From: Protonemura montana
Lineage: Eukaryota; Arthropoda; Insecta; Plecoptera; Nemouridae
NCBI GenBank assembly: GCA_947568835.1
Contig: OX387603.1
Location: 7,166,701-7,230,700 of the forward strand
Length of the DNA: 64,000 nucleotides
Direction of reading: 5' to 3'
The translations under genes and the position numbers were made by a program. How positions within the stretch are numbered: position 1 is the first letter of the stretch; each line of letters opens with the position of its first letter. Below the pieces are notes generated by a model, which ran no database searches, was not told the DNA's origin, and saw only the letters and a program-made list of their open reading frames with translations. Of this stretch, positions 49,401-62,116 are shown in pieces.

Positions 49401-50440
49401 TGACTACTGCGGCAATGTCATGTAGCTGCACAGAAAGATACATGTGATATGCTCTTAAAATTGGCCTCTGCCTTTCAGTGTTTTGTCCTATTGTCTGTTC
49501 GTGCGCGTGGAGAATGTCGCGTGGACAGGCGCCACCTCTCCGCAGCGCCACACGTGTACCAAAGAAAGTATGTTCTGTCTTTTATAATAATGGGAAGAAA
49601 ACCAGGACGCCTACAGCCCAATGATGTCGAAGCTTCTTTTGTTAAGAGGTCTCAAAAAGACTTCGGGCTGTCCATGTTTTAGGCTTTCTTAAAAAATAAA
49701 ACACGCTAAACGTGAATACAGCCAAAGAACGGTTTCGAAGCAACAGAGGATAATTTATGAAAATGCGGGATGTTGTTACATACAAACTGAAAAGCGTTCG
49801 GGTAATTCGCGCGTTCGCAACGCAGCAAGGAATTGTCGACAAGATGTTGTAAAGAACTCTTTGCGTCTAATTAGGAAGAAAATATCAGCACGAGGTGAAT
49901 GGTTGGATTTGAAAATGTCGGAAGGAAAACTTGATAATTACAAAGGGTCTCTTTTATAAACGCGACGCGCGTGCAATTACGATTTCCACGTCAATGACTG
50001 TTTCATCTTGGGGCTGTGAGTTCCTCATTTGTCATGTTGTTTGATCTTGGTTGGATGTAAAACATATCGTGGGATGGGAAGGTAACATATTCACCTTAAC
50101 TAGTGACATATTGTTGGGTTTAGAATGGCAAGGTAGTTCAAAGTCGCGGACTTATGGTTTAATTTTGGTTGATTTGGTAGATTGACCTGGGTTGATGTTT
50201 CGTTGCCAACGCCGATGAAAAGTCGACCCAAGTCCTTTCAAGGACCAAGAGTCAATCCAAAGTCCAAACAGAGCAAAACTGTCCAATATATACATTGCCA
50301 ATGTTGGGTTTCTAGTTTTTCAGAGTCTCCGCGCTAATATTTAACGTTCCATCAACCTAACGAACCTCCAATACGAGTTAAAGGTTGTGGCCAGCCGATG
50401 ACGCTTGCTGCTGCCTTTTTTAGCAATCCCTTAAAATGAA
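46463..50440. other. Non-coding block, likely intron or intergenic
   Basis: Includes a short GC-rich patch at 47,440-47,520 and a strong acceptor-like sequence at 47,338-47,352. Open frames of up to 104 codons have no motif. No gene recognised. Confidence 0.35.
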
Positions 50441-50800
50441 ATGTTACGACTTAAAATACCGATAAATATATACCAATTGTTGAGGTAAGCATTAAATAAT
50501 GCAATGAGCTTAAACCAGTCTCAAATGCGAGTAATCTACGAGAAATAAGCTAATGCAATGTCTTAACACCCGCAACGACGGCGATGCCATCTTTGGGCGA
50601 CTTTCATATGTGTTGCTATAGTAGTAAGCAGTTTCGTGAAGACGTTTAACGTTAGCACTGGGACTCTGACCAACAAATTTAAGAAGTGCACGTCTTGGGG
50701 ACACGAACAGTGTACCAATTTTGAGTGGTCCTCACCATAGCACGCATGCAATTTATCAACGAAAGACATCACTCTAGTACATGACACTATTGCTTGAGCA
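50441..50800 (-). repeat. Diverged duplicate pair, member 1
   Basis: It matches 53,455-53,800 on the same strand across about 300 bases, including TAAACCAGTCTCAAATGCGA and GTAATCTACGAGAAATA (+ strand). On the - strand an open frame ends S L R V L R H C I S L F L V D Y S H L R L V. The partner reads T F G V L R N F N L V Y L V D Y W N L R L V at the same place, so similarity persists at protein level. The product is unknown; frames break upstream. Confidence 0.5.
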
Positions 50801-53454
50801 CAGAACCTCTCTAAGTGATTTCAGTCGTCGCAAAACCTTGTTGAGAGACAATGCTAATTGCCAGATGCATTTCTCTCACGATTCTCTTGAGCGTTGACAA
50901 AAGGCAGTAGCGACGGTCGCGACACTCCAGGCTCCGTCGCTAAATGATTCAGGTACGGCAAAGTGTGAGCAGGTTATAGGGAATTTGTCAGGTGGCTTCT
51001 TTATCAATATTTCTAGAGGAATAAAAGTGATCGATTGATGATGCGAGCGCGTCCGGTGCTCGCTGCGGACTAGTGGAACTTCGAAAGTGCGCCTGGGAGT
51101 TACCTTCTTCGGGGGGAAAATTAAATGCGTCGTACCCTGTAAAGAGCTTCTCTGGTGGAATAATTTCGCGGCCTAATGAAATATTAATGTTTCTGCTTCG
51201 TAGCTTTGCTGGACCAACTGGAAATGTGGAAAAGTCGTGGACGTCACGAGCGACGAATTTGTAAAATCTGTGGTTGTGAGTTGGTGACATTTATAATGCC
51301 GTTCATAGGGGGAAAAAGTGTTGTTTAGCTTACAATTGATGGGAACTCTTGATTACCGTGAACCGTTACATTAAAGATGTAAATGTGAATGAGTTCTTCA
51401 AAGAGAGTTTTACGTTTTTTTCATCTTTAAATTAAGCTAAATGGTAATTATACAACAGAGTAGAGTATGCAAGTACGAAAGTGTCGTATAGCATCTTTAT
51501 TAATTTTATACTCCAAAATTAAACACCACCCACGTTCAGTGGTATTTTCTATCTCTATTAATCTCTCTCTCTCTCTCTCTCTACTCAGAGTATGGTTTTG
51601 CTACCAGAATTTCATCTACAAAACGCAAGTGCGTTTCTTTATTACTCATAATATTTTAGAATTAAACATGTGCCTATGTGCACGTATGAAAGTAGTAGAT
51701 ACACGAAGCAAAAATCTGAAAACTCGTCATATCTCAACTACATGTGGTGATGTTTCACTACCAAAGTTAATGTATTTTGCCAGCTACAATCATAAAATGG
51801 GTTTAAATTACCCATTTCAACCGAGATATCCATTTTCTGCTTTTAATCTAATATATATGTGACTGAAAGAATTAAACTGGTATTCATTTCCACCTGATAT
51901 TAAACATTTAAACTGCGCTCCCGTAAACCACCCACATCATTATACCTCGAAATACCAAGCAATAGCATAGCAATATTACATGAATTGTACACATATATAT
52001 ATCTATATATGTGTGGCTACGGTTATTACATTCATAACAATAATATACGCCAACGCGACCGAACAATGGCCTGAACACCATCATGGACTATTATACACAA
52101 GGCAGTAATTCCAAATTGTGGCTATGCTTGGAAGAGAAACAGTCAGGGACGTCCATCCTCCAAATACCCGCCAACTATCCCTAAGCAGTGACGAGATCGA
52201 TTACCGAAAAACTAATTCGACATTACCCAGGGCATTAGGATCAAATAATTGGACAATCAATTACCAAGGCGTTAGATTAATACCTATAGGCTACGTCTCT
52301 GAAATGGTTTGTTGAAGTAATTGATAGTGCGGACGAGCAAGGCTCGAATGGTGATAGTATAAGTATTCTTGTATTACCTGAAAGCCTTCAACTTGATATC
52401 AGGGCATCAGGTAATCCCATTAAGTGTCTATTCGATTAAGCCACCACGACACCGTGTCAGCGTCTTCCCATGCGCGTAAGAACATGACAATCTTATACTG
52501 GGTAATGGAAAATTCAATTCTGAGGGGATTGTACTACATACTTTTCTCATGGAAGCTTACCATGAGCCTGATTCTATAATTAATCCAGGGGTAAATCTAT
52601 ATTGCTTTAAAATTACTCCTTCGGCTTAGGTGAGCTTTAATCCAATTGTCTATAGGTATTATAATCAAATTAAAGTCTGCTTAATCTGCTTACTTGATTA
52701 CCAAATATGTCAGCTGTGGCAACTGCTCTGGGAATTTGAATGCTATGGCTTATCACCAATAGCAGATTACACCACCATATTTTTGGCATTGAATGAGTTT
52801 ACACGGAAAACCTACAGATATAGACATTCCACGAGAGACGATCGATTAAAAGCATCCCTTGTCAGAGAGGACTTGGTGGAATGCTGGCCCGTTTTTCGGG
52901 GGTTGCTGCGAGCCGGGATGGTCGCATCTGTTCCAACTCCAAAGTGGCCCGACCCCACCCATCAGCCGCCCCCCAACGGCCCTGTAATACAGTGGTCAGC
53001 GTATCTCGCTGGAGAAGCCCGAGTCTGCATCGGTCATTAGAGGATCGCTTCTTGCTGCTCGTTACAGTTTTGTCACGTACGACAAAAAGTAGAAACAGAA
53101 GCCCTCGCATATACATAAATTGAAATGAAAATGAAATATCTTCTGGGGGTATAGTCGTTTGAGCTTTTCGGCTGGAAGTGATTAAATCGACGTAATTTGT
53201 TTTGTTATGGGGCCTCTTGAATATTGTAGTTAATCTGGTAAGCAAGTGGAAAAAAAAGGGGTTTAGTTACTTACACAATAAGATTAAACCTCTAGAGAAA
53301 TAAAGTAAACATAATATAATCATGTTTCATATATGAATTTTCTTGCCAATTTTTATAGCCAGAAGAATGCACGAAACAATATTGTAAAACGTAGACTTTG
53401 AAGACCCGATGGAGCTTGCGTTTGTCCTTTTTAACAAACCGTTACTACCGTTAA
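50801..53454. other. AT-rich block with CT microsatellite
   Basis: A (CT)n tract lies at about 51,561-51,582 and an AT/GT-rich simple repeat near 51,993-52,015. A 136-codon frame at 52,630-53,040 and an antisense frame over its 3' half have no recognisable domain. No gene called. Confidence 0.35.
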
Positions 53455-53800
53455 CAACCGTATAATAATAACTCGAAATATCGATAAATTTATGTCATTC
53501 GCTGATCATTAGTAGAGATTAATTTAGTGTAAACTAGTCTCAAATTCCAGTAATCTACAAGATATACCAAATTGAAATTTCTTAAAACTCCAAACGTCTG
53601 TGAATCCACCACCTATACTATCCATCTATCCTCCATTTTTGCCCAAAAAGTAGTAATTTGGCGGAAAGTTTTTGCAAAGTTAGCGCTATTGTAGTACAAT
53701 AATATTTGACTATTCTCCTCATTCCTTTCGCGACTATGGCAATGAAAATGCACTAAACACTTCAGCATCTGGATCGATTGTGAGCAAAATAAATGTCGCA
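53455..53800 (-). repeat. Diverged duplicate pair, member 2
   Basis: Partner of 50,441-50,800, about 3 kb away in the same orientation. Shared blocks on the - strand include a TTAGTGCATTTTCATTGCC region matching TTGGTACACTGTTCGTGTCC, GCTAAC, TTACTAC and CTTGTAGATTACTGGAATTT. In-frame stops (for example a TAG just after M E D R W I V) break the reading frame. This looks like a relic of a tandem or transposed gene or element. Confidence 0.45.
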
Positions 53801-56800
53801 CCAAGCCGTTTGCAGACCGCCTTCCTACATTGTCTTAGTAAGTCACTCGGCTCCTGACTACTTGTGTCAAGTTTTCGACGCCTTGGAGAACAGCGTTTAG
53901 AAAGTTTCAACAAGCTTTGTACCAACGAGAACCAACATCGCCACTTGAAACTTAGTCTTGCGCAAAGCCATACCGACATACTAGACATTTTCTCGAGGAA
54001 CATTTTGACCCGAAGAAGATTTCCATCGTAACGCTACGCTGAAGTCTTTGGCTTTGGGTGCACTTAGTTTTATAAACATGTTAATATAAAGTTTCAACGT
54101 GTTTTTTTTTCGGTTTCTGTGAGAAGTTTAGCTGTTTTTAGTTTTTAGTTTTTAGTGTAGGTTCTTTAATTCCGTATGATAATAAGCTGCATGAAGAGCT
54201 TCTTCAGCGCTGCGGTTATTCTCCGACCTACAGCTCGAGTGCTTCGACATTCTTTCCTATCCAAACCGCCTTTTTCTGTAATTCTCATGGTGATCTTTTT
54301 CTGAGAAACGAGACATGAAAGTTTTGTGTAATTGACTGAATACAATTATCCTCTCTTAGTTTTCTTAATCCTTCTCTTCTTCATTTGTTGTAACCTCCCT
54401 CCAGCGAGAGCTGGTTTCGTGGACGGAAACAGAGAGAAAATTACAACAATGATGGCAAAGAGGTTCTTAACAAAAACAAGACAACGGTGGGGAGAGTGAT
54501 TAATTCTGATCGATTACATCAACGATGCTTTGTTCCGTGTTACGTCAAGATTATCTCGTTTCCATCAAAGTTCTGTTTCCGTGACTGAGTTCGGAAGATT
54601 TTTTTTTCAGTTAGTTCTGCAAAAAAAAAGTTTTTCCAACACAAAAAGAAGCTGTAAGAGATTTTTTGCCACGTAAACTTTTGCCTGGAGCACAAATTAT
54701 CGGAGCTAAGACGCCTGAATCGGCCATTGTTTCTCTCAACCCAAAAAATTGGAAAATTACCTCACAGATCTACTCATACCTATCCTAAAGATGCGTCAAC
54801 TACTATTGGTTACTTTACATCTGTTTTCTAAGTATAAGTAATTAACCTTTAGATTTAGAATAGCAAGATTATTAGAAGACCATGCTCTAATTGACAAAGT
54901 GCACTTTCTTCTACAATATATTCTGAAAGCATATCGGAGAAAATTGTATAATTCTGGTCTCAGAACACCGCGGGGTGCCACGCCCCACGAAGCTTTTGAC
55001 CACAGCTAATTCAGAACTCTGTCCAGCGAATGGTATCAATATTTAACCCACATAACCACTATTTTTCCAAAATACGCCAGCACACACGCGGATATAGAAA
55101 ACACTATTATGACACACGCCTCTCCATTTCCCACTCATTTTCCACGTTGTGCACGAAATCCAATACGAGTCGGTAACAGCTGACATTCGCGGACCACGAA
55201 GGATCTGTCGCAGATTATTACACGTGTATCAAACGTGATGAAGCCATCGCGTCAAAGCGGCACACGACATCAAAGGGGCCGGCAGTTGTCAATCAATTGC
55301 AGCGCTCTTTGCCGGGAGTCGCGCTTCTACCCCGTGGCTTGAATCGCGCTCAGCGGGACGACGTGCACAGCGCTAGAGCGGCTGACAGAATACGCGTACT
55401 GAGGCTGTACTTTAGGGTTCAAATTAAATGCGCAATACATTTAAAATGTAATGCATGTCTATGTAAAACAGTAATGTATCTAATTTGTCTCTCAAACACT
55501 GAAATAATCTAATTACAGGTTTTTACTAAATCTCTCAATTATATGGTACGATTTCAGAAATCTTTCCTGAAATGCACTGTTTTTGCGAAACTGAAAAGTG
55601 ATATTTTTTGAAAGCAAAGACACCTCGATACCGGATCCTCAAAAGAGGGACATTCACAAAAGAGAGTTCTAGCTTAAAATCGGAGCTTAAAGATGATTTG
55701 CCAATCACAGATTTTCCAGATTCGTAGGGGTTGTTACCTTAGTGATAACAACTAACCCCCAAATTTGTAGGGTTTTGAAGATTCGACTTCGGGGGAACGC
55801 GACTAACGACACCTCGAAATTCTTAATGCAGATGTTAATACATTTCTTGTATTTCCGCCATCTTGAATTACAGTCACGATGTATGTATCTCATTGAAACT
55901 TTAACCAACTGTTTGTTAGTCATTCATACTCTCGAAGCTGCTTGCATGTTTTGTATTAACTTTGGTATTGGGCTTGGTACTTGCCCCTGTCCGGCCCCCG
56001 AATAGTTAGTTTGCTATCCACTCTCGGTGCACCAACTGTGCTGGCTGCAAAATCAATCACCTGACTATCCACATAGGAAATTAGTTTCAAAACTTGTTCA
56101 GCTGCACTTGGAATTCTATTACACCATTGTTTGCTGTTAAATATCATTGAAAGTTTTGATAAACTTTTTAATTAGAAATCAAATCAAACGTGAATGCAAA
56201 TCTCATGCACGTTAATGAACCAAAAACTCTACAAAAAAAAAAAACAGAAGCTAGATGAAATGAACATGCAATGGCGCCGAACCAATGAAGTGTGTGACAT
56301 AATTTTCGTGTATAGGTACTCGCTAGAAGTGAACTCAAACGAGCACTAGCAGCGAGTGACCGACCAATGAATGATCTATCGGCACAACAAAGCTATCCAA
56401 ATATGTACAGCTAAAACCACACGCCGTTTGTTTGTAATGAAAGCGAATGTAAACTATTGACTCAACACCGCTTAAAACATTTAACACGGGCATTTTTCGG
56501 GAATACATGATGGTTTTTAAACTCGTGTCTAATTAATCTAACCTTAGCACTAGTTTTGACAAACACTTTTTAAACTGAGTATATTCAACACACTTCATTG
56601 GTTATGTAGTAAAAAATGCTAAATTTTCGGGGTCATATTTTCGAAAACTAAAAAATATGTTAATTTTTTAATTATTTACTTTGATTATTTTAGTTGGATG
56701 CGTTTAGGTTGCCTGAACTAGGTAATCGTTTTAATTCTTTGTGGTTCTTTTGTTACCGGAAAATTGTCAGGACTGTGTCATTCTTGATAAAGTAACAGGT

Positions 56801-57654
56801 ATAAATCACAAAAAGGTTGGGAAATTTATAAGTTCTTCACTTAGCATTAAAAAGTTTCTGTCAATACTTACACACAATGAATTTAAGAAATGATTCTCTA
56901 TAAATAATTTCAATTTTTAATGAATCGGTAAATACTTATAAACGACAAGAAATTGCCTCCAAGAAGCCCGGGAGTTGTGAAGTGATTTATTTAACTTCAA
57001 AGAAACGGAAAGGGAGTTTCGAATGAGTATGCGCCGTCCAAACACACATTCACCCGTACATCGGTTCGAACCATTGCATCGCTTTCGGGAGATAAGCTAT
57101 TAGCACCGGACAATAAAGTGGCATATCTGCCGTGGCCGGATGTTCTGGTTCATAACACAAAAACAAAGTCACTTCCGGTGTGTTTTACATGTCCGCATGC
57201 GTGATGGCGATGGGACGACGATGTAGGTGAGTTGACAATTGACTCGGGGGGCTGGGCTGCTGATTGCTAAGGTGGTGCATGAACGTCTTTAGGATAAATA
57301 ATTGTCGGTTGTGACTACTGCGTTAAAGTCACTATGTTGTGGGAGAAACTGAAAGTTATTGGCACTGTTCATAATTATTGGAATTTTAGAGACTAATTGG
57401 CATGATGCTTCTAGAACGAGCAAATCGCTTCCGATGCATTGAACGAGAAGAGAATAACAGTAATCTCCCAATGCAGAAGCAGTGTTATTTTCCTGATATG
57501 TCCGGCCTTGTGCTAGGGGAAAGAGATGTTTTCAAGGAATTGGTTTGTTCCCTGTCATTTAAATAATAAAGTTTTAACACAAATAACTTTTTCGTCGGGA
57601 TTTATTTCAGTGTAATCATCTGGACATTTCGAAACAAAATTAAAAGAAAATTAT
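53801..57654. other. AT-rich block with a GC-rich patch
   Basis: A short (GTTTTTA)3 repeat lies near 54,134-54,155. Positions 55,240-55,400 are CpG-rich. At 55,700-55,760 GGGGTTGTTA faces TAACAACTAACCCC, a small inverted repeat. No gene recognised. Confidence 0.35.
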
Positions 57655-57765
57655 AGTCCCGGTTTGATAAGACGGTAAATTTTATAATCTCTGTGAGGCG
57701 ATCACAACATCTAAATGGCTATCAAAAGTTGAATCTACCATTGAATCTCGTATGCTCGAAAGTTT
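57655..57765 (+). repeat. Single monomer of the 114-bp repeat
   Basis: Shares GGCGATCACAACATCTAAAT, GGCTATCAAAAGTTGAATCT and ACCATTGAATCTCGTATGCT with the units at 12.4 kb. It lacks the inversion seen at 16.1 kb and its first half is diverged. Confidence 0.65.
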
Positions 57766-60244
57766 TTTTAAAGTTGGCAACCAAAATGACCTTTTTAGAA
57801 AATTTTATCTTACGAGGGTGGCGACATTTGAAGAAATTTTCAAGGTTATCTCATGACAGAATTTGAACTGACCTACCACTAGCTTGATCTGTATTTTTAG
57901 CGGTAATTTCCGATGCTTGCTTTCATATCGTATGTGATAGAAAAGGAAATACATTCATTAGGCATTCAAGTGGGATTTAAAACATCACAAAATATTCAGA
58001 GCGTAAAATGGACATTAAACGACTCCAAAGTTTCCCTAAATACATATGATTTAATAATCGACTCTCAAAACGTGTATTTTTACAAGAAATATTAAGCCTT
58101 TTTTTTAGTGTTTGTCATGTTAGGTTAGGTTTGTTGAGTATTTTCACGGTGCGCAGAAGAATTTCTGTAGAAGAGGAGGTACATACCAATACCTATGTCA
58201 ATACCGACTTTTTAAGTTTTTTTTTCATCCATTTTCTTATGAAACAAAAAGAAAATCTGATATTAAATGCAAGACAAATGAGCTGTCAAATTGAACTAAT
58301 AATATCGACTTATAATTATAGACCGCCTCGTTTGAACTCTTTCTTGCGCCTAAACTCTATAACTAATTGATAATTAATTGACTAATTAATTCTGATATAC
58401 CACATACAACGTCCAACAACCGCGGAGCTCCAATACAAAATCGATTGTGGTAGAAACCTAAGACGAATCCTGGAAACGAGATAGCGTCGTCAACTAGACA
58501 AAAGAATGCCTGATGACCAGCTGAGATGCTATTTCTTATAAATCTCGTCTCTGTCTTGAGAGACGTAGCCTCATGAATGTCAAAAGATAAAACTTCCCAT
58601 GAGAATAAATTTCAATAAATTTGATAGAAACTTATTCGAGACGTGTATCAGTGTGATATACTTATACTTTCTCGCGCTTTGATAGCACAACTTCTGTCTG
58701 TGATTTGAAATCAAAAAATAGAGGCGTACAGTTCAAGAACTACACTTCACCACATTTGCAAATGGTTTCTGCAAACTAGGCAAATATTATGCAAATATAT
58801 TCGTAAGTTCTCATACCAACAACAAAACATGACTTTCATGAACATGACTAAACGTCATATAAATCATTGCCGATACCAATGATGATGCCCATCAATCCTG
58901 ATGCAATGCCAGTTCCAGTCCAACCATCGGATCAATACGTCGCATCGTAATCGGGAACACCGATTTAAACCACAAAAGGAAGCGATGCCACTATAGACCA
59001 GTTGATTTTGGAGGCAGGTGTCCAGCAATGGAGGCGATTTGCGTGAGGCTCTCTGGAGATTCGCAAGAGTGTTTGCCAATTGTAAATCCGTGCCTATCCC
59101 GTCAGAGGAAGACTCGAGGGACTTCGAATACAATTTGCGTGGATTGCGCAGCAAATTCGCCCCCCCCCCCCCCCCCCCTCCCTATTGCGTTAGTCCACGG
59201 TAATCGTGGTGCTACACATATACCCCAGTTTGCGCCAAGCAGATAAAATTTGTTTGCATTTAGCAATTTTTGAAACTGCGGAGCCTGTGACCTCAAGGTC
59301 GTAAGGCGTTGGTGAATTATTTGGGAGTTTTAGAATGGTGAAAACTATGGAAAATTTAGAACGAAAGAGGGGCAAATAGGTGCCGTAAAGTCGTAAACCG
59401 AAAATAATGGAACGAATGGGACAACCAACTGAAAGTTTCTTCCGAAAGTCGTTATGTCGGTATAACTCGAACAGCAGAAATCCTACGCCAATCCTTGTTG
59501 TCGAATGTTTACGATGCAGTTGCATCAGCATCATCTTCAGACTCCAACAGTGTCCATGTTAATGTTTAATTGGTCGTAAATATACAAAGGTGACATGTTA
59601 CCGTGCTTGGACGCACTAGAAAATGAGGGCTTCTAACGATACGAGGGTTGCTAGAAAAACACGCCTTGTGTGAAATGAAAGGGGCTGCATGGGACTGAGG
59701 GAAATCACCATCCCAGCAAACCCAGACCAATATCAACGAGGAAGAAATGCTTTTCTGGTACACCTAATTTTCCTTTTGGAAACTTTAAACAGGCTCTTTA
59801 TGGACGATACCTGGCGGGATCAATGAGAAGCGTCGATGGGAAATTTCACAAGCAAGATTGCACGAAGCAAAGTTCCCGCTCCTTGTTGATTAATTACTTG
59901 CCGTGTATGAACTTCGCAGAATATTGCTATCGGAGGATGCATGCTGCAGACGGTATTTGAAAAGTGTTTTTGTTTTTGGTTTAATTAAAACTTCGAGCGA
60001 CCTGGATTTGAAACACTAATTGATTGTATTTGAGCTTTGTTGCGGGTATGTTCATTGATTGACACTTTAATTTGATTCGATAGTGATATATTACAAAGTG
60101 ATGTATAGGGTAGCTAGGTCATCAAGATAATACCATTGTCCAACGGTATGGAACTCGATAACGGATTTCCTAGAATGTTACCAAAGTAAATTTCTCTAAG
60201 CCAATAAAATAGCCGTAGCCAAAATAATTGCGTCGCCACCAGAG
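57766..60244. other. AT-rich block with a poly(C) run
   Basis: Contains 19 C at 59,160-59,178. Short frames around it are proline or glycine runs. No gene recognised. Confidence 0.4.
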
Positions 60245-60349
60245 AAACAAAGATCCTTCCACTGCCACCAACGAAACGAAATCCTTCCACTACCACCATG
60301 TAACGAAATCCTTCCACTGCCACCAATGAAACGAAATCCTTTCACTGCC
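60245..60349. repeat. Minisatellite, about 27-28 bp unit, four copies
   Basis: Units read GAAATCCTTCCACTGCCACC plus a variable AACGAAAC-type end, repeated four times with small changes. On the - strand they translate as V E G F R or W Q W K D F like repeats, but I see no gene. Confidence 0.8.
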
Positions 60350-60934
60350 TGGCCAAGTCACAAAAATCTCTTCTTTGTCACCTTTTCTGCGAAAACCCTT
60401 CTCCATGTTACCGATGGTTGATTTTCTAATCAAATTTTTGTAGCAAGCAATTGCCACAATGAACCAAAATAAACAAATTACCCTCCTCTGTTGATGTTGC
60501 TGTTGCTGTTCATAAACAAAGAAGTATTTCATGACAGATATTTGGTGGGTCGCAAGTCAGAGTTATTGAATCATTTAATATGATCAACAATGCACAAATA
60601 GACATTCATATTGCTTTTTTTTTATTTGTGGCATAAATCAAAGTTAACAGCCAATGTACAAAATAAATAATATTTGAAATTATGGCCCCCACTTCGTGAT
60701 TTTAGCACTATTTACAATTATTACTCATTACTTGTAATTATTTATCTTTTGAGAGAGAAAAAAAACTACGATATTAAAGACAACATTACGCTGTTGTGTT
60801 TCGATTTTTCCCAACGAGCGAAAAAGAGAAAGAAAACGATATTATTGAAATCACGTTCTTTTATTGGTAATATTCCAATGGTCAGGAGTCGGTATCTCTA
60901 TTGGCGCAGGGAGATCAGGAATGTACCCCTTCAC
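60350..60934. other. AT-rich downstream flank of the protease relic
   Basis: No gene. On the - strand the protease frame continues after its TGA with V K G Y I P D L, which resembles a chymotrypsin C-terminal P G V Y T x V block, so up to about 90 bases here may once have been coding. Confidence 0.4.
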
Positions 60935-62116
60935 TCATTCTAGAACTTGTTGCGAGCTGACTCTGTGAGACATGACCCCAGCGAAGAGTCCGTCACAGAT
61001 TAGTGCACCTCCGATGTCGCCCCCGCAAATGTCTTGGGTGGAACTCACAGCTTTGGCGCACACATAGAACGTGTCAAAGTGCCAGTCTTGTTTGTCAAAA
61101 TGTTTCTGCAGATACTTGCAGTAAAGTACACCGCCAACGCTGACTAAGAACCAGTTAACTCGCTTTTTTTCTTTTATCTTGTCCGTACGGCCTATGCCGA
61201 CGCCGATGCAGCGAATGAAGTCATCTTCTGTGATGGGTTTGGCCATCTTTGGTATCTGGGTGGGTCACTCGATCTTCCAGGGTTTGCCGACTTTGACGAG
61301 TGCTATGTTGACGTCGAACATCGTGGACACGTGGAGGTAGGCGGTGTGGACGAAGAGTTTTACTCCTGTGCGCTTTTGTGAAAATCCTAGAAATATTTGT
61401 TCCTATAAAGACACGTTTTAAAACCGTCTCTCGTATTTTGAATCAACTGTAAGATACTGGGCTATTTTTGAAACTAAAGAATAAACTATAAGTAACAGAA
61501 AATTAGAACATAATCATGTTATTCTTAGAAACACTGTTTATCTCTCGAAAATTGGTGTCCAAACGGAGACTCAAACCCCGATCTCCGCCTATCACTGGTT
61601 CGAGTCCTTGTTTGGTCACCAATTTTTGAAAAGTTATTTTTGTTTCTAGTAATAAAATACAAAGCACAGTGCAAGCATTTACAATTTACACCATATGTCA
61701 TTGAACAAATTCATTTTTTAGTTCGCTTTGAATAATAAAGAGCTAGATCAAATACATTCCTACTTAATTTCTCTCCTCCAAATTTGGCATCTCCATTCAA
61801 ATCGACCTGTGTACGTCTTGGTCAAACTCACTTCGAGCTTCTTGTCATCGCGCTTCTTCTTGTCGTGGACGATCAGCTGATAGCATCTGGCTGCTGTCAT
61901 GACAAATTCTTTGGAAATCATTGTCGAGGAGCATGTGATGGATCGTGCCTCTTTCTTGCGCCAATACCAAAGTATTTTGGCAGCGTACGGGTATTCGCCG
62001 AACTTAGCGATCGTGCCATCGAGTATTCTGCGATGCCTTGTTTGTGATGGGTTTCTGTCGGCCCGGTAGGGAGGAAAACATGACATGAATAGATATATTA
62101 ACACTAGAAATTTCAT
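60935..62116 (-). pseudogene. Chymotrypsin-like (S1) protease homologue, triad lost, in-frame stop
   Basis: Two exons: 62,116-61,807 and 61,386-60,935, joined in phase 1 to give about 253 codons. Residues 1-19 form a signal peptide (M K F L V L I Y L F). R30 before I L D G matches the activation site; G E Y P Y A A K and C S S T M I S then F V M T A A R C follow the family order. In active enzymes the last block is T A A H C, so the catalytic His is Arg (codon 77, 61,886-61,888). H T A Y L then V N I A L V K V places Asn (codon 130) where the catalytic Asp stands. G G D I G G A L replaces G D S G G P L, with Ile (codon 228, 61,013-61,015) for the nucleophilic Ser. A TGA at 61,265-61,267 interrupts the frame, and the C-terminus stops about 20 residues early. 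Donor and acceptor are inferred; the donor (G followed by GTCGAT) is weak. Cysteines 62 and 78 are kept. A secreted non-catalytic homologue decayed to a pseudogene fits best. Confidence 0.75.
61536..61640. mobile_element. Two tRNA-SINE ends in inverted orientation
   Basis: On the - strand GGCGGAGATCGGGG, GGTTTGAGTCTCC and GGACACCA match the SINE at 3944. On the + strand, abutting it, GGTTCGAGTCC and GGTCACCAATTTTTGA are another such end. Together they form an imperfect palindrome with arms of about 26 bases (61,551-61,576 and 61,597-61,622). It lies within the intron of the protease relic. Confidence 0.65.

Noticed and set aside
60935-61246. A separate small gene starting at the ATG at 61,246
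   Set aside because: The same frame continues upstream through a TGA into clear protease sequence. The ATG is simply a Met codon after the premature stop.
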